DNA of 64,000 bases from Rotaria socialis (lineage: Eukaryota > Rotifera > Eurotatoria > Philodinida > Philodinidae). The notes under the pieces were generated by a model, which worked only from the letters and a program-made list of their open reading frames with translations, did not search any database and was not told the origin of the DNA. Both the position numbers and the translations under genes were made by a program. Of the stretch, positions 11,424-23,236 are shown piece after piece (the stretch's first letter is position 1; the number at the start of each line of letters is the position of its first letter). The stretch is from contig CAJNYU010000533.1 of NCBI GenBank assembly GCA_905331475.1, positions 1 to 64,000 on the forward strand. Reading direction: 5' to 3'.

Positions 11424-14400
11424 ATGTGGCTCACCGTTGGTATTCTTATCTTCAGCTTAAGTGTGGCTCTTTCATCACAAGCCGATGCTGATAGCAACAT
11501 TATGGACCGAATGGTATTTTCCTATTTTCATCTCTATAGATGTATTCTGCTGAATTTCTTCGACTTTTTTCTAGGTTAACGATGACCGCCAGTTAGCAAG
11601 ATTTGAGGCAATTCATCACGTTAAAAAGTAAATAGATATTTGTTTTTGTACATGTCTATCAGCTCTATTTATATTACTTTTCTAGATCGGAATTAGACAG
11701 AAAGAAAGAAGAGGACTATGAAGAAGGGAGTTCCGAAGAAGAGGACTATGAAGAAGAGAACTCAGAAGAAGAGGATTATGAAGAAGAGAGCTCAAAAGAA
11801 GAGGATTATGAAGAAGAGAGCTCAAAAGAAGAGGATTATGAAGAAGAGAGCTCAGAAGAAGAGGATTATGAAGAAGAGAACTACAGTGGTGAAGCTAGTG
11901 AGTGCAATAAAAAGAAAAATTGTAAGAATGGCAGCTATTGTAAAAAGCACGGCGAGTGTCAGAGCGGTATTTGCCAGAAGAACACTTGTATCCATGACGA
12001 TTCTTGCAAAAAGAACGCTGACTGTGAGAGTGGTATTTGTCACAAAAAAAAATGCAAAGGTATGTTATTGTCTATGATGAGAACCTTTTACGGGGTGTCC
12101 GTCCACTTAAAATGATTAGAACGAATTGCGTATAGTAGACATCTATCAGTCAGTAATCGCGCAGCGTCCTTCCCTGATTTCATTTCGCTGCTTTTCACTA
12201 TGTCCCAAATTAAAACGAAAATATGATGGGATTTTTTCAGCTAAATAGTTTATGCATTTGTTTAACTGAGTATTTATATCGACTAATTGAGGTAAAGACT
12301 ATCTTGTAAGAATATTGGTAACATAGAGACAAAGTAGTACTCAACGTATGAATTCACCCTTATAAAAATTGGCGGATCTGTATTTGGTGCAATTGAAAAT
12401 TGATTATCATTCAAAACATTCTGTTTGAAACTTCGAAACACTCATAAATGATCAGTAGAAATTTTTTCACTAAACAAAAACATGTTTTTGTTCACAGTAG
12501 CATATCGCCCAACATTCTAAAATAACTGGGGTTTTAGTTAATACATTGAGAAATTCTTCCATTAATTAGGTCATTAATAAAGCAGGAACGACATGAGTTT
12601 TAAGTAGTTTTCACTCTGAGCAGACATTCTTTACACAAACATTATGGGTTCCGTTAGATTCAATTTATAGAATCTACTTCCATAAGTTAAATAAAACACG
12701 TTGTCTTTATTCTACAAATACAAACAAGATTCTTTTTGTGCATATTCATCAATGTTGATAAATCTTAAGTAACCATACACGGATGCGCCAATAATCGAAA
12801 GTACTTACCACTCGAGTGACATTTGTTGTTATATTTTGTTGATAACAAGATGCTCTGCAACATATACCTGATAGTCTTTATTCTAAAGCCAAATAGCCAG
12901 TAGTGTCAAACGTGAGACATTAGAATATGCCCTAAAACTAAGTTATCACACAAAAAACACCAGTTTTCTGATATAAAGATTGCTTCTCAGCTATTTATGC
13001 AGCTTTACACACAATAAAATCAAACAGACACTAAAAAAATTGATAGCTCATAAAAGCTCATGGGCCACTATCCAACAACAATTACTTGCACACACCCCAT
13101 TAGAGTGATGGAAATTACCCTTAGCTCTATCTTACTGTACCAAAATTTGACCAATTGTTGTCGTGCTAGATATAGCCCCAACTTGTGATGACGGCGTCAG
13201 AAATCAAGATGAAACTGATGACGACTGTGGAGGCAGCATCTGCCCACAATGCATCGATTCCAAGACTTGTAACGCCGCATCAGATTGTCGTGCCAGAGCT
13301 TGCGTATCAAACATTTGTCGAGGTAAAGTCAGCTGAATAGAGCGAAATGCGACTGAGTTAATAATCTTTGCTTTAGCCCCCACCTGCAGTGACAATGTTC
13401 AAAATCAAGATGAAACCGATACAGATTGTGGTGGCAGTATATGTCCCAAATGTGCTGATACCAAAACTTGTGCTGTCGGATCGGATTGTCTTAGTGAAGT
13501 CTGCTTATCACAAATATGTCAAGGTATAATCTGTTGTATAAAATGATGTTTCACGAAAAATATTTCTTTAGCTCCCACTTGCACTGATGCTGTCAAGAAT
13601 CAAGACGAAACCGATATAGATTGTGGTGGTAGTAGATGTCCACAATGCGCCGATACCCAAAGTTGTCGTGCCGGGTCGGACTGTGTTAACGGAGTGTGCT
13701 TATCGAATATCTGCCAAGGTACTGACAGTTTTCATAAGGATAAATACGAATTACATCCGATTATTCGTTTTAGCATCCACTTGCATAGATAATGTCATAA
13801 ATCAAGATGAAACTGATGTCGATTGTGGTGGTAGAACATGACCCAAATGCTTCGATACCAAGCATTGAAGTGGAAAGTCGGATTNNNNNNNNNNNNNNNN
13901 NNNNNNNNNNNNNNNNNNNNNNNNNNNNNNNNNNNNNNNNNNNNNNNNNNNNNNNNNNNNNNNNNNNNNNNNNNNNNNNNNNNNNNNNNNNNNNNNNNNN
14001 NNNNNNNNNNNNNNNNNNNNNNNNNNNNNNNNNNNNNNNNNNNNNNNNNNNNNNNNNNNNNNNNNNNNNNNNNNNNNNNNNNNNNNNNNNNNNNNNNNNN
14101 NNNNNNNNNNNNNNNNNNNNNNNNNNNNNNNNNNNNNNNNNNNNNNNNNNNNNNNNNNNNNNNNNNNNNNNNNNNNNNNNNNNNNNNNNNNNNNNNNNNN
14201 NNNNNNNNNNNNNNNNNNNNNNNNNNNNNNNNNNNNNNNNNNNNNNNNNNCCTACTTGCGGTGACGGTGTTCTAAATCAAGATGAAACCGATACAGATTG
14301 TGGTGGTAGTAGATGTCCACAATGCGTCGATACCCAAAGTTGTCGTGCCGGGTCGGATTGTGTTAACGGAGTGTGCTTATCGAATATCTGCCAAGGTACT

Positions 14401-16970
14401 GACAACTTTCATAAGAATAAATACAAATTACATCAGATGATTCGTTGTAGCATCCAGTTGCACAGATAATGTCATAAATCAAGATGAAACTGATGTCGAC
14501 TGTGGTGGTAGTACATGTCCCAAATGCGCGGATACCAAGACTTGCGCTGTCACGTCGGATTGTGTTAGTAAAGTCTGCTCATCACAAATATGTCAAGGTA
14601 TAGTCTGTTGCATAAAATGATATGTTTCACGAAAAACGTTTCTTTAGCTCCCACTTGTACCGATGGTGTTCAGAATCAAGATGAGACTGATGTCGATTGT
14701 GGTGGTAGTAGATGTCCCAAATGCGTGGATACCAAGACTTGTAGTGTCGGATCAGACTGCGTTAGCAGAACCTGCTCATTGAACATCTGCCAAGGTAGAG
14801 ATCTATTCATTCATTATAATTACATGTGATGCAGGATATGATGTTTATTCAGCCCCTACTTGCGGTGACGGTGTTCTAAATCAAGATGAAACCGATACAG
14901 ATTGTGGTGGTAGTAGATGTCCACAATGCGCCGATACCCAAAGTTGTCTTGCCGGGTCGGATTGTGTTAACGGAGTGTGCTTATCGAATATCTGCCAAGG
15001 TACTGACAGTTTTCATAAGAATAAATACGAATTACATCCGATTATTCGTTTTAGCATCCACTTGCATAGATAATGTCATAAATCAAGATGAAACTGATGT
15101 CGATTGTGGTGGTAGCACATGCCCACAATGCATCGATACCAAGCTTTGTAGTGCTGCGTCGGATTGTGTTAGCCGAGTTTGCTTATCAAACATCTGTCAA
15201 GGTACAGTCAACTGAATAGAAAGAATCGTGATTTATCTGATAATATTTGTTTAGCGCCCACATGCAGCGATGGTGTTCAGAATCAAGATGAGACTGATGT
15301 CGATTGTGGTGGTAGTACATGTCCCAAATGCGTGGATACCAAGACTTGCGCTGTCATGTCGGATTGTGTTAGTAAAGTCTGCTCATTGAACATCTGTCAA
15401 GGTAGAGATCTATTCATTCATTATAATTACATGTGATGCAGGATATGATGTTTATTCAGCCCCTACTTGCGGTGACGGTGTTCTAAATCAAGATGAAACC
15501 GATACAGATTGTGGTGGTAGTAGATGTCCACAATGCGTCGATACCCAAAGTTGTCGTGCCGGGTCGGATTGTGTTAACGGAGTGTGCTTATCGAATGTCT
15601 GTCAAGGTAGAGATCTATTCATTCATTATGATTACATGTGATGCAGGATATGATGTTTTTTCAGCCCCTACTTGCGGTGATAGTATTCTAAATCAGGATG
15701 AAACCGATATAGATTGTGGTGGTAGTAGATGTCCACAATGCGCCGATACCCAAAGTTGTCTTGCCGGGTCGGATTGTGTTAACGGAGTGTGCTTATCGAA
15801 TATCTGCCAAGGTACTGACAGTTTTCATAAGAATAAATACGAANTCGATTTAGCATCCACTTGCTTAGATATTGTCATAAATCAAGATGAAACTGATTTA
15901 GATTGTGGTGGTAGCACATGCCCACAATGCATCGATACCAAGCTTTGTAGTGCTGCGTCGGATTGTGTTAGCGGAGTTTGCTCATCAAACATCTGTCAAG
16001 GTATCTTTATCTGCATAAAATGAAATGTTTTATAGCTACTGCCTTTGTTTAGCACCGACTTGCAGGGATGGTGTCAAAAATCAAGACGAGACCGATATAG
16101 ATTGCGGTGGAAGTACATGCCCGCAATGTCCGAATGATAAAATTTGTAGTGTAGGATCGGACTGCATTAGCAGAACCTGTTCATCGAATATGTGCCAAGG
16201 TATAAACCTATTTATTATGATAACATGTGACATAGTTTACATTGTCTGATTTAGCATCCACTTGTAGTGATGGTGTCAAAAACCAAGATGAAACAGACAT
16301 GGACTGTGGTGGCAGCATATGCCCGCAATGCGTTGATACCAAACTTTGTAATGTTGCACCAGATTGTGTTAGTGGAGTTTGTTTGTCAAATATCTGCCGA
16401 GGTACTGATCTATTTCGTAGAAATAAATATAAATTAGGTATCATACTCTGATTTAGCACCCACTTGCAGCGATGGTGTCATAAATCAAGACGAAACTGAT
16501 ATGGATTGTGGTGGAAGTACATGTCCCGGATGTGCCGATAGTAAGACTTGTAATGTCGGGCCGGATTGTGTTAGTGGAGTGTGCTTATCAAAAATATGTC
16601 AAGGTATTGTCAGTGAATAATATTATATGTTTTTACAATATACGATTTTCTTCAGCTCCCACTTGCAGCGATGGTGTCAAGAATCAAGACGAAACTGATA
16701 TTGATTGCGGTGGAAGTAAATGCGGAAAGTGTGAGAAAGGAAAAGGTTGCAATGTTGCCTCAGAGTGTTTCAGTGGTGAATGTAGTTCGAATGTTTGCCA
16801 AAGTGAGTAAATATCGATTTTATTTTCAACGGATTTCTTGGTTAGTTAACTTATTTGGGAGAAATTTTAAAGGCGATATGGAAGGCACTCTTGTTAGTTG
16901 CTTTTCGCAGTTTGTATTGGGTCAATTACAAGATCAATTATATGATTGTTTTCGTGAAGGGAAACATTGA
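11424..16970 (+). CDS. Secreted acidic protein with tandem Cys-rich modules, multi-exon, gap inside
   Basis: Exon 1 (11424-11513) encodes a signal peptide (MWLTVGILIFSLSVALSSQA). Exon 2 is 11575-11627. Exon 3 (11686-12059) encodes acidic decapeptide repeats of the form EEDYEEESS, then a divergent Cys-rich module. After a 1.1-kb intron come exons of exactly 147 nt, each flanked by phase-1 introns and each encoding one module of the form PTC.DGV.NQDETD.DCGG..CP.C, then C, SDC, VC and IC: eight Cys in about 49 residues. The last module exon starts at 16656. It either ends in SE-stop at 16810 or splices at 16803 to 16846-16970, a 41-residue tail; the second fits in phase. A 366-bp gap (13885-14250) and one damaged exon make the locus incomplete. 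DCGG-type Cys-rich repeats occur in secreted proteins of several groups; the function is unknown. Confidence 0.8.
11709..11880 (+). repeat. 30-bp coding tandem repeat (acidic decapeptides)
   Basis: Five to six units of roughly GAAGAAGAGGATTATGAAGA plus ten more bases lie inside exon 3 of the Cys-rich gene. They encode repeated E/D-rich decapeptides ending in SS or NS. The last copies are nearly identical, which suggests recent slippage. The plus-frame K/R-rich ORF and the minus-strand ORF here are shadows. Confidence 0.85.
12060..13175 (+). other. Oversized intron of the Cys-rich gene
   Basis: This 1116-nt intron joins exon 3 to the module array, whereas the other introns of the gene are 42-61 nt. 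Boundaries are GTATGT and TATAG, and the phase (1) is preserved. The inside is AT-rich. I looked for terminal inverted repeats and saw only a weak GGGGTGT match between the ends, which is not enough to name an insertion. Confidence 0.6.
13774..13884 (+). pseudogene. Module exon with two nonsense codons beside the gap
   Basis: The exon begins with a normal acceptor and normal first half. It then reads TGA where the third Cys codon (TGT/TGC) is expected and TGA again where the fifth Cys is expected, with further drift, before running into unknown bases. Possible causes are a dead exon, poor consensus at a collapsed repeat, or skipping of this symmetric exon in the mRNA. Confidence 0.6.
13885..14250. 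other. Assembly gap (366 N) inside the exon array
   Basis: A run of unknown bases sits in the middle of near-identical repeated exons. It must contain the end of one module exon, at least one intron and the start of the next, and may hide more modules. The true size is unknown. Confidence 0.95.
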
Positions 16971-18862
16971 TCACGAGTGATGTACGAAAAAAGTATGCTG
17001 GGTGAGCTGCACGAGCGACACTTATATTTTTAAACGCGGCTGTGAAACCGCGAAAAAACAGCAATAGAGTTTTTCATGACTGAAATTGGTTAAAATCTGT
17101 TTGTGATCTTTTAGGTCTTCTAGGAGTTTACTGATTCCTATAAAAAAATTCTATAAAATATGAGTAGGAACGATGGAATTCAGTGAGAAGTGTAACAAAT
17201 GAAAGAACGAAAAGAGCGCTATGTTAGCATATTCGACTTTTGCAAAAGTGAATTTCATATCTTGTTTTAATTTGAGACTGAACTGATTGTGAAAATATGC
17301 CATTATATGATTATAGAACATGAAGTTGCACAGCTTCATTTAGTAATATAACTTTCTGAATGAATAACTTTTCCATCAAAAATAATTTGAACTCTATCAT
17401 GTTTTCAACCTGTTTCCTTGTTATTTCCTGCTATACATTTAAGATTACATTCTTTTTTGAGCTATTGTACGCTACATGAAACGAATAGTATCGACTTTAT
17501 ACATTCATACGTTTACAACTAAATCAAAAATGAATTAAAGGATATGATATAGAATTGATCAGACAGCCTATGTTCTGATTTGATTTTGATTTTAAGAATG
17601 TAATGTGAGGGTATATAATAGGGAATGTGATTGCTAGTACATAGTCAATTGGGATAAGTCACACGAATGCAATGTTTCATTAGTAAATGATTTACCACTC
17701 TTTTAAACACCCCTTTCTAAGTCAAACGCTATATTTGATCTTTCTGTGATTTTGCTTTCGTGACGCTACTAGCGGCTGTGTGCGACAGTAGTGGTTAGTT
17801 TTTTGTTTTTGAGTGGTTCAGTATGGGGATCGGTATGAGTGTTCGAGCATGGAAGCGTTATTGAATAGCCTCCACATACCAGTAGCTTTAGCTATCCTAA
17901 GCAATTGCCAACTCAAATCACACATTCAAGGATAAGAGGAAAATAATTAATTAATTGACAATAGCTGTCACATGCTACTCGATTACTAGTAATAGAACAA
18001 GACCACATTCAATATTATTCCGGTTTTAGAGTTGTATCTATACAGTATTCTACTTTGTATTACGAGCTTTCACTTTTCTGAAGCTCATCTATATTTTCCA
18101 AAGAAAATGATGAATATAGTGTAGTAGTTGTACGATATTAGTTGAAACAATTTATTTACTAATTCCAATCTCATTTTAATTGTCAGGCTATAGCTTGGTG
18201 TAATAAATTGAAATATTCATAGAAACATCAGGAAAAAGACAGATTTAATAAATTTTTTCTGAGTTATTTTGCGTGGGTAGTTATACAATTTTCAGATTGA
18301 TATCCGGTTTAAGTAAAAATATAGAGAAAACATTTAGTAATGGCCAATAAAAAAATGTTTTCTTCGATGAGATACACGTTTTGGCATGATACATACGGCA
18401 GAGAATTATGCTTCGATAGTATATTTTATGATTTTTAAACAACAACTACAGAAAAGCAGTTAATTAGAACTGTTCACATATTAACATACTTTTAGGTCAC
18501 TAAATAATGCATTAATGCAGTCTAATTAAAAATATTGTGCATACAAATCATTTTAAATCATATCATCGTTCTTTTTCATACTAATTGGCTTCCAAAAGCT
18601 ATTCAAAATAATGTGATCTTAATGCTATTGATATATTTTAGAAAGATTCTTGAACTCTCCTTCAAAAATTACTAAGTAGATTGCATAAAAAACTAATGTA
18701 AATACATATGCAATTCACTTGAATATCTTTCTAGAAGAATCATGAATTATATGAGAGTCTAAATATGGAAAAAATTCTTTCTGTATCCTTTCACGATCTG
18801 CCTAAGTTTTCTATGCATTAGCATAAACAGAACATTATTGTATCTCTTGTTTTATTTTACAG
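16971..18862. other. Noncoding stretch
   Basis: AT-rich sequence between the Cys-rich gene and the jelly-roll-like gene. A small hairpin with CGCGGC/ACCGCG arms lies near 17035. No exon is supported. An upstream exon of the next gene may be hidden here but could not be identified. Confidence 0.5.
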
Positions 18863-19512
18863 TGTGCTCTTTGAGCAGCTTTGTCAATGGTGGCTTCGAG
18901 TCTGGAAATTCCGATGGCTGGATTGTCGGTGGTGGCAAACGAAAATCGATTCTTTCATCTGAAATTCAGCCGAAAGATTATTTCCCAGGTGGTTTACATT
19001 ATGACTCGAGTACTGCGACGCAACATTCAAGTATTGTTAGTAGCAAAGAGGATACTGTCCTTAAGAGTTTGATGCCAAAAACTACACATACTGGTAAATA
19101 CGCATGGCGAATAGAAGACCTAGACAAAGGGGGCGCTGTATCAGTCATCAGTCAGCAAATTACTAACTACTTCTGTTTAAACATCTATTTTGCTTGGTTG
19201 GCGGTTTTGGAAAATGGTAATCACGTTGCAATCAATTCAAGTGTTATGATAATCGAACTGAAAGATGAGACTGTAGGAGATACACTGCTGACACGTCGCT
19301 ATGATGCTGGTGCAGGTTCAAACGGAGTTGATAATCGTTTCAAGCAGTCAAAAGCCTACTTCTATACACCAGCTTGGCAAATCGAACATCTGAGTATCGA
19401 TAGCAGCCGCACTGGTCACAACTTCACACTGACTGTTCTAGCAGCAGATTGTCGACCATCTGGTCATAAAGGTTATGTCTATATCGACAGTTTTGGTGGT
19501 GTTGCACCGTAG
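18863..19512 (+). CDS. Secreted jelly-roll-like (carbohydrate-binding type) protein, 3' exon
   Basis: The open frame has no ATG at its 5' end. A strong acceptor (TTTTATTTTACAG) ends at 18862, so this is probably a last exon. The residues just before it in frame (LYLLFYFTVCSL) resemble a signal peptide, so a lost start codon is an alternative. The domain opens with NGGFESGNSDGW, the typical start of extracellular beta-sandwich domains common in bacterial surface proteins. Later come QQITNY, YDAGAGSNGVDNRF and a C-terminal HKGYVYIDSFGGVAP. About 216 residues are visible, with no membrane anchor. Similar stand-alone domains are mostly bacterial to my knowledge, so horizontal origin is possible but unproven. 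Ligand unknown. Confidence 0.6.
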
Positions 19513-20503
19513 TCCAATATGATGAACTAGCTATTTGGTTCCCTTGGAACAACTAACATGAGAACCATTTTTCCAAATTTCAAATTCCATTTCCATACTC
19601 CAGTTCTAATTGATTCGACCTTTTCCTTTAATTTTTCTTGTTTTCGAGTTTTTCTTCCATTTTTTAGTATCCATCTCTTCAGGTTTTTTCGTTTCGTTTG
19701 CCAAGTATTTTGAGTTTTTATTCAATATATTATGTCCTCACTTCTTAAATTCGCCTTGATAGATTCTCCTAACTCTATTATACATCTTAAATTTTCAATT
19801 TTGTAGCTCTATTTGTTGAAGTGTTTCATCTTTGGATTTCTCAATAAACTAGAGATTGCAAACATCGTTCTATTGAAAAATTATCTTAATTGGAAGATAT
19901 CTCCACTATCCAGGTATTGAAAATTCAAAGAAAGTCTAGGAATTCAAGAGATGCTAAAATCTCACATAGCAAGAATCAGTGGTTATCGTGGAAATCACTA
20001 AACTGAAAATAGTTGAAATATTCTGTGGCTCATAATAACTCGGAAACAAATATTTTCAATTCCATTGAGAGGCGAGTGGAATCAATATTTTTGTACTAGG
20101 GGTATCATACAAAAAATAGAGGTGCGTAGCGTAAAATCTTGACAAATATCATATTGTTGGTAGTATTTTATATTACTATTTGAATTCTTTAATCTCTTGA
20201 ATTGCTACATTTTCTTGAAATCATACTTTCTTGATGATGGATAGCGTTGTTAGTTCATGCTTTTTATCCACTATCTAGACTAAATTCTTCACAGATTTTT
20301 CTAGTTTTTCGGTCCATCGAATCGACAATTATAAAATATGAATTCTTCTTCTGATATCTTTCCAAGGAAGGAAAGGCACACTTTTGCGTACTAATCGGAC
20401 CTTCCTTGTACTTCTTCTTTTTATACGCTGTTAATTTTATTTTTCAAATTAAAATATTTGGCGAGCCGACATATGTATTCAGTACACGTCTTATCACACA
20501 ATA
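19513..20503. other. Noncoding stretch
   Basis: No exon is supported. A TAGGGGTATC motif near 20098 resembles a hAT terminus, but no partner was found. Confidence 0.5.
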
Positions 20504-21104
20504 AACATACTCAGGGCTGGGCATGCCAGATGTTTTTCAAGTCAGAAGTCAAGTCAAGTAAATGAAAATTTTCCCAAATCAAATCAAGCCAGCAATGATA
20601 AAAAAACTTTCGAATCATGTCTTATCTAGACTTAAACAAAAGTCTTTTTAACTTCTGAGAAGTTTCTAATTTCCATTACTCCAGTATTCTAAATTGTGCA
20701 TTGTTTTGAATTATTAATAAAGAGAAATGAAACAGGATGATTTTGGTCGAACAGTTTTTGCTATGCCTATTTGTCAATTTCATACGAAAATTCTATAGAA
20801 ATTGATCGGGGCTAAATAGAAGTATTTGTTGATGCTTTTTATCAATTTTTCAGTTTTTTCATTTCTCTTAGGGTGTTAGATCATATATATTTCTATGGGT
20901 CTACTTTCCTTTCCGTTCAATGGTAGAACTTCTCACCTCATAATGTGTTCTAGACATTTCCTTTTAAATTTTACGCATATTATTGGAAATTTGAATAAAT
21001 CTAAAAAGTTGAATAACATAATAGTTAAACCAACTGATTGATGAATCAGCTACTAGACAAGAAGAAGACAAAGTGAAGCAGTTTATTTCGTTCACAACGT
21101 CACT

Positions 21105-21297
21105 GTTAAGAAAGAAGTGATATGTGAAAAATGTATAGGTTATGTATGGAATAATATTTTTTCTTTCCTCCTTTTCCTTTTTATCTATTCTGAATATGGC
21201 ACGACGTATTCAGAACAGATAGGGAAGAAAAGGAGGAAAGAAAAAAAGTATTCCATACATAACCTATACATTTTTCACATATCACTTCTTTCTTAAC
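21105..21297. repeat. Near-perfect 193-bp palindrome inside the hAT element
   Basis: Arms of about 86 bp (from GTTAAGAAAGAAGTGATATG) are nearly exact inverted copies around a short loop near 21200. TTAA occurs at both ends. It interrupts what looks like the 5' coding part of the transposase. It could be a tiny foldback element with TTAA target sites, or a template-switch product. Confidence 0.8.
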
Positions 21298-21396
21298 ATC
21301 GGAATCTGCAAGCGGAGCAACATCTAAAAAATGCTATGTCGTAAAAACGGTACGTGATGAGTTCTTCGCTCATGTTGTGAAAAATGCAAAAAATTG

Positions 21397-22974
21397 ATCC
21401 GCCAAGTGTGTACTATGTGATGAAGTGGTACATGATAATATCGGCGTCACATCTAATCTTAACCATCATATAAAAAACCTCCATAAAACTGAATATAATG
21501 AATGGTCAAACAAATCGAAGAAATTAGAACGGCAACAGCCAAAATTACGTGATTTCATTGCTAAAAATACTTCGTTACCATCGGCGTCGAAAAATTCATA
21601 TCCGATTGGTCATCAACGACAAAAAGAATTACTCGATGCGATTGTTCAAAACTTGATACTTGAACTTGGTCTGCCATTATCACTGGTAGAAAGATCAGCA
21701 TTTATAAAAATCATGTCTAGTGTCGATCCGAAGTTCAGCATTACTAGTCGACGAACTCTAAGAAGAACAATAATTCCAAGTTTTTATCATAAAATGAATG
21801 ATTTACTAAAGGAATTTTGCTCAACAACAGAATATATTTCGTTAACACTGGATATTTGGTCTGACAGAAGAACACGTTCATTTTGTTAGTATCACCGTTA
21901 ACTGTTCACCTTTTTTTGATTATATTTACGTTATCTCGCTATTTAGGTCATGCTATTATTGATATACTATTTAAATCATATGTTTTATGTTTTTTACCTT
22001 TAAGTGGTAGTCATAATAGTGAAAAATTACTCGAATGTTATAATTTCAAATTATTAATGAATTTCAAATACTAGAGAAATTATGCAGAATAGTAACCGAT
22101 AAAGCATCTAACAACATAAAATCATTCGAAGATTTAATTATTCCTGGATTTGAATCATATTTCTATGGCGATGATGAAAATAATAACGGCAGCCATCGAT
22201 CAGACTGCAGTGATAACGACAAGGGGGAAACAGCAGACTTGAAGTAGAAAAGTACATCAAAGTACTTTACTTGAAGTAAGCGCAAAGTAGCGCAAAGTAG
22301 TCCAAAGTAGTCCAAAGTAGCTTGAAGTAATTGCAAGTAACTTCAAGTGAATTTGAAGTTGAAAAGTACTTCAAAGTACTCTACTTGAAGTAAGCGCAAA
22401 GTAGCGCAAAGTAGCACAAAGTAGCGCAAAGTAGCGCAAAGTAGCGCAAAGTAGCCTAAAGTAGCACAAAGTAGCACAAAGTAGCACAAAGTAGCGCAAA
22501 GTACTTGAAGTACAAAAGTCTGCCGTTTCCCCCTTGGATAACGGTGATGATTTACATGATAATCTGACGATGCCCATTACGAACTCAATAGAAGAAGTAT
22601 TAGATATTGTTAAAGATAGCTTCGACAATTTAGCATCGAGTAGCGAATTAAGATTACCTTGTTTCGCTCATACACTTCAACTTGTTTTTAAAGATGGCCT
22701 AGCAGAAGCCATATGTATTAAACAACCAATCACCAAAGTATCAAAAATAGCAAAATTAGCACATTCAAGTACTACTTTTTCAGAAAAATTAGAAGCAACT
22801 GGTGCAAGTATACCGACAGCAAATAAAATTCGATGGAATAGTCAACTGTATACCGTACAAAAAAGACCTGAAATACCATCTTCACAATTAAATTTGATGT
22901 TAACAGAATTGAAACTAAAAGACACCCTTCTTATGCGTCAACATCGAGCTTCAATGTCGAAAACAACTTTATAG
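21397..22974 (+). pseudogene. hAT transposase remnant (BED finger plus core)
   Basis: The plus-strand frame carries the BED finger Cys and His pairs, then sequence typical of ZBED/hAT transposases up to DIWSDRRTRSF at 21884. It then breaks into other frames (21885-22200), where DKASNNIKSFEDL and FESYFYGDD can be followed to an acidic stretch. It is split by a nested MITE (22220-22536) and resumes from 22537 to a stop at 22972-22974. The hATC dimerisation domain is absent, so it is not functional. Confidence 0.85.
22220..22536. mobile_element. Nested hAT MITE with minisatellite core
   Basis: Terminal inverted repeats CAAGGGGGAAAC(A/G)GCAGACT are 21 bp with one mismatch. They are flanked by 8-bp duplications GATAACGA (22212-22219) and GATAACGG (22537-22544). 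The core is a tandem array of about 10-bp units (CGCAAAGTAG and variants), arranged as two blocks each headed by a related AAGTAC-rich segment. It sits inside the transposase coding region, so it is younger than the host element. Confidence 0.9.
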
Positions 22975-23135
22975 GTGTTAACAATGTTGAAATGTAACAG
23001 TCATCTTCAATAGAAGTCAGTAGCTTTTCCTTTTTTTATACAGATATGTAATACTGTTCCTATTTTTTTGTACAATTAATTTATTAGAGCGCTCTTATTT
23101 TTTTAATTTTTTGACTACGATTAATTTATTAAAGC

Positions 23136-23236
23136 TAGGGATGCATCAATTCCAATTCCAATCAATTCCAGGCCAATTCCAATTCCAACCAATTCCAGGA
23201 ATTGAATGGACTCGAATTGGAATTGGTGCACCCCTA
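23136..23236. mobile_element. Nested 101-bp hAT MITE
   Basis: The ends are TAGGGATGCATCAATTCCAA and, inverted, TAGGGGTGCACCAATTCCAA. The flanking 8-mers ATTAAAGC and ATGAAAGC match at 7 of 8. The interior is CAATTCC repeats. It is inserted in the 3' noncoding part of the larger hAT element. Confidence 0.85.

Larger units (their letters stand above)
13176..16803 (+). repeat. Array of seventeen 147-nt Cys-module exons
   Basis: Exon starts: 13176, 13377, 13572, 13774 (damaged), one starting in the gap and ending at 14395, 14451, 14648, 14853, 15055, 15255, 15460, 15665, 15854, 16053, 16255, 16457, 16656. Introns fall into a few sequence families (beginning GTACTGAC, GTAGAGAT, GTATAGTC or GTACAGTC) that recur in order. 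Exons 14648/14853 and 15255/15460, with their introns, are near-copies offset by 607 bp, and 15460 and 15665 are near-copies offset by 205 bp. The array therefore grew by local multi-exon duplication. Confidence 0.85.

Noticed and set aside
13176..16803. CRISPR-like regular spacing of repeats
   Set aside because: The regular units are 147-nt coding exons with splice sites, and the spacers are introns related to each other.
20098..20120. TAGGGGTATC as a hAT end
   Set aside because: No inverted partner or target duplication was found nearby.
22371..22628. Minus-strand ORF with repeated LCATLRYF phrases
   Set aside because: Translation of the 10-bp minisatellite in the nested MITE.
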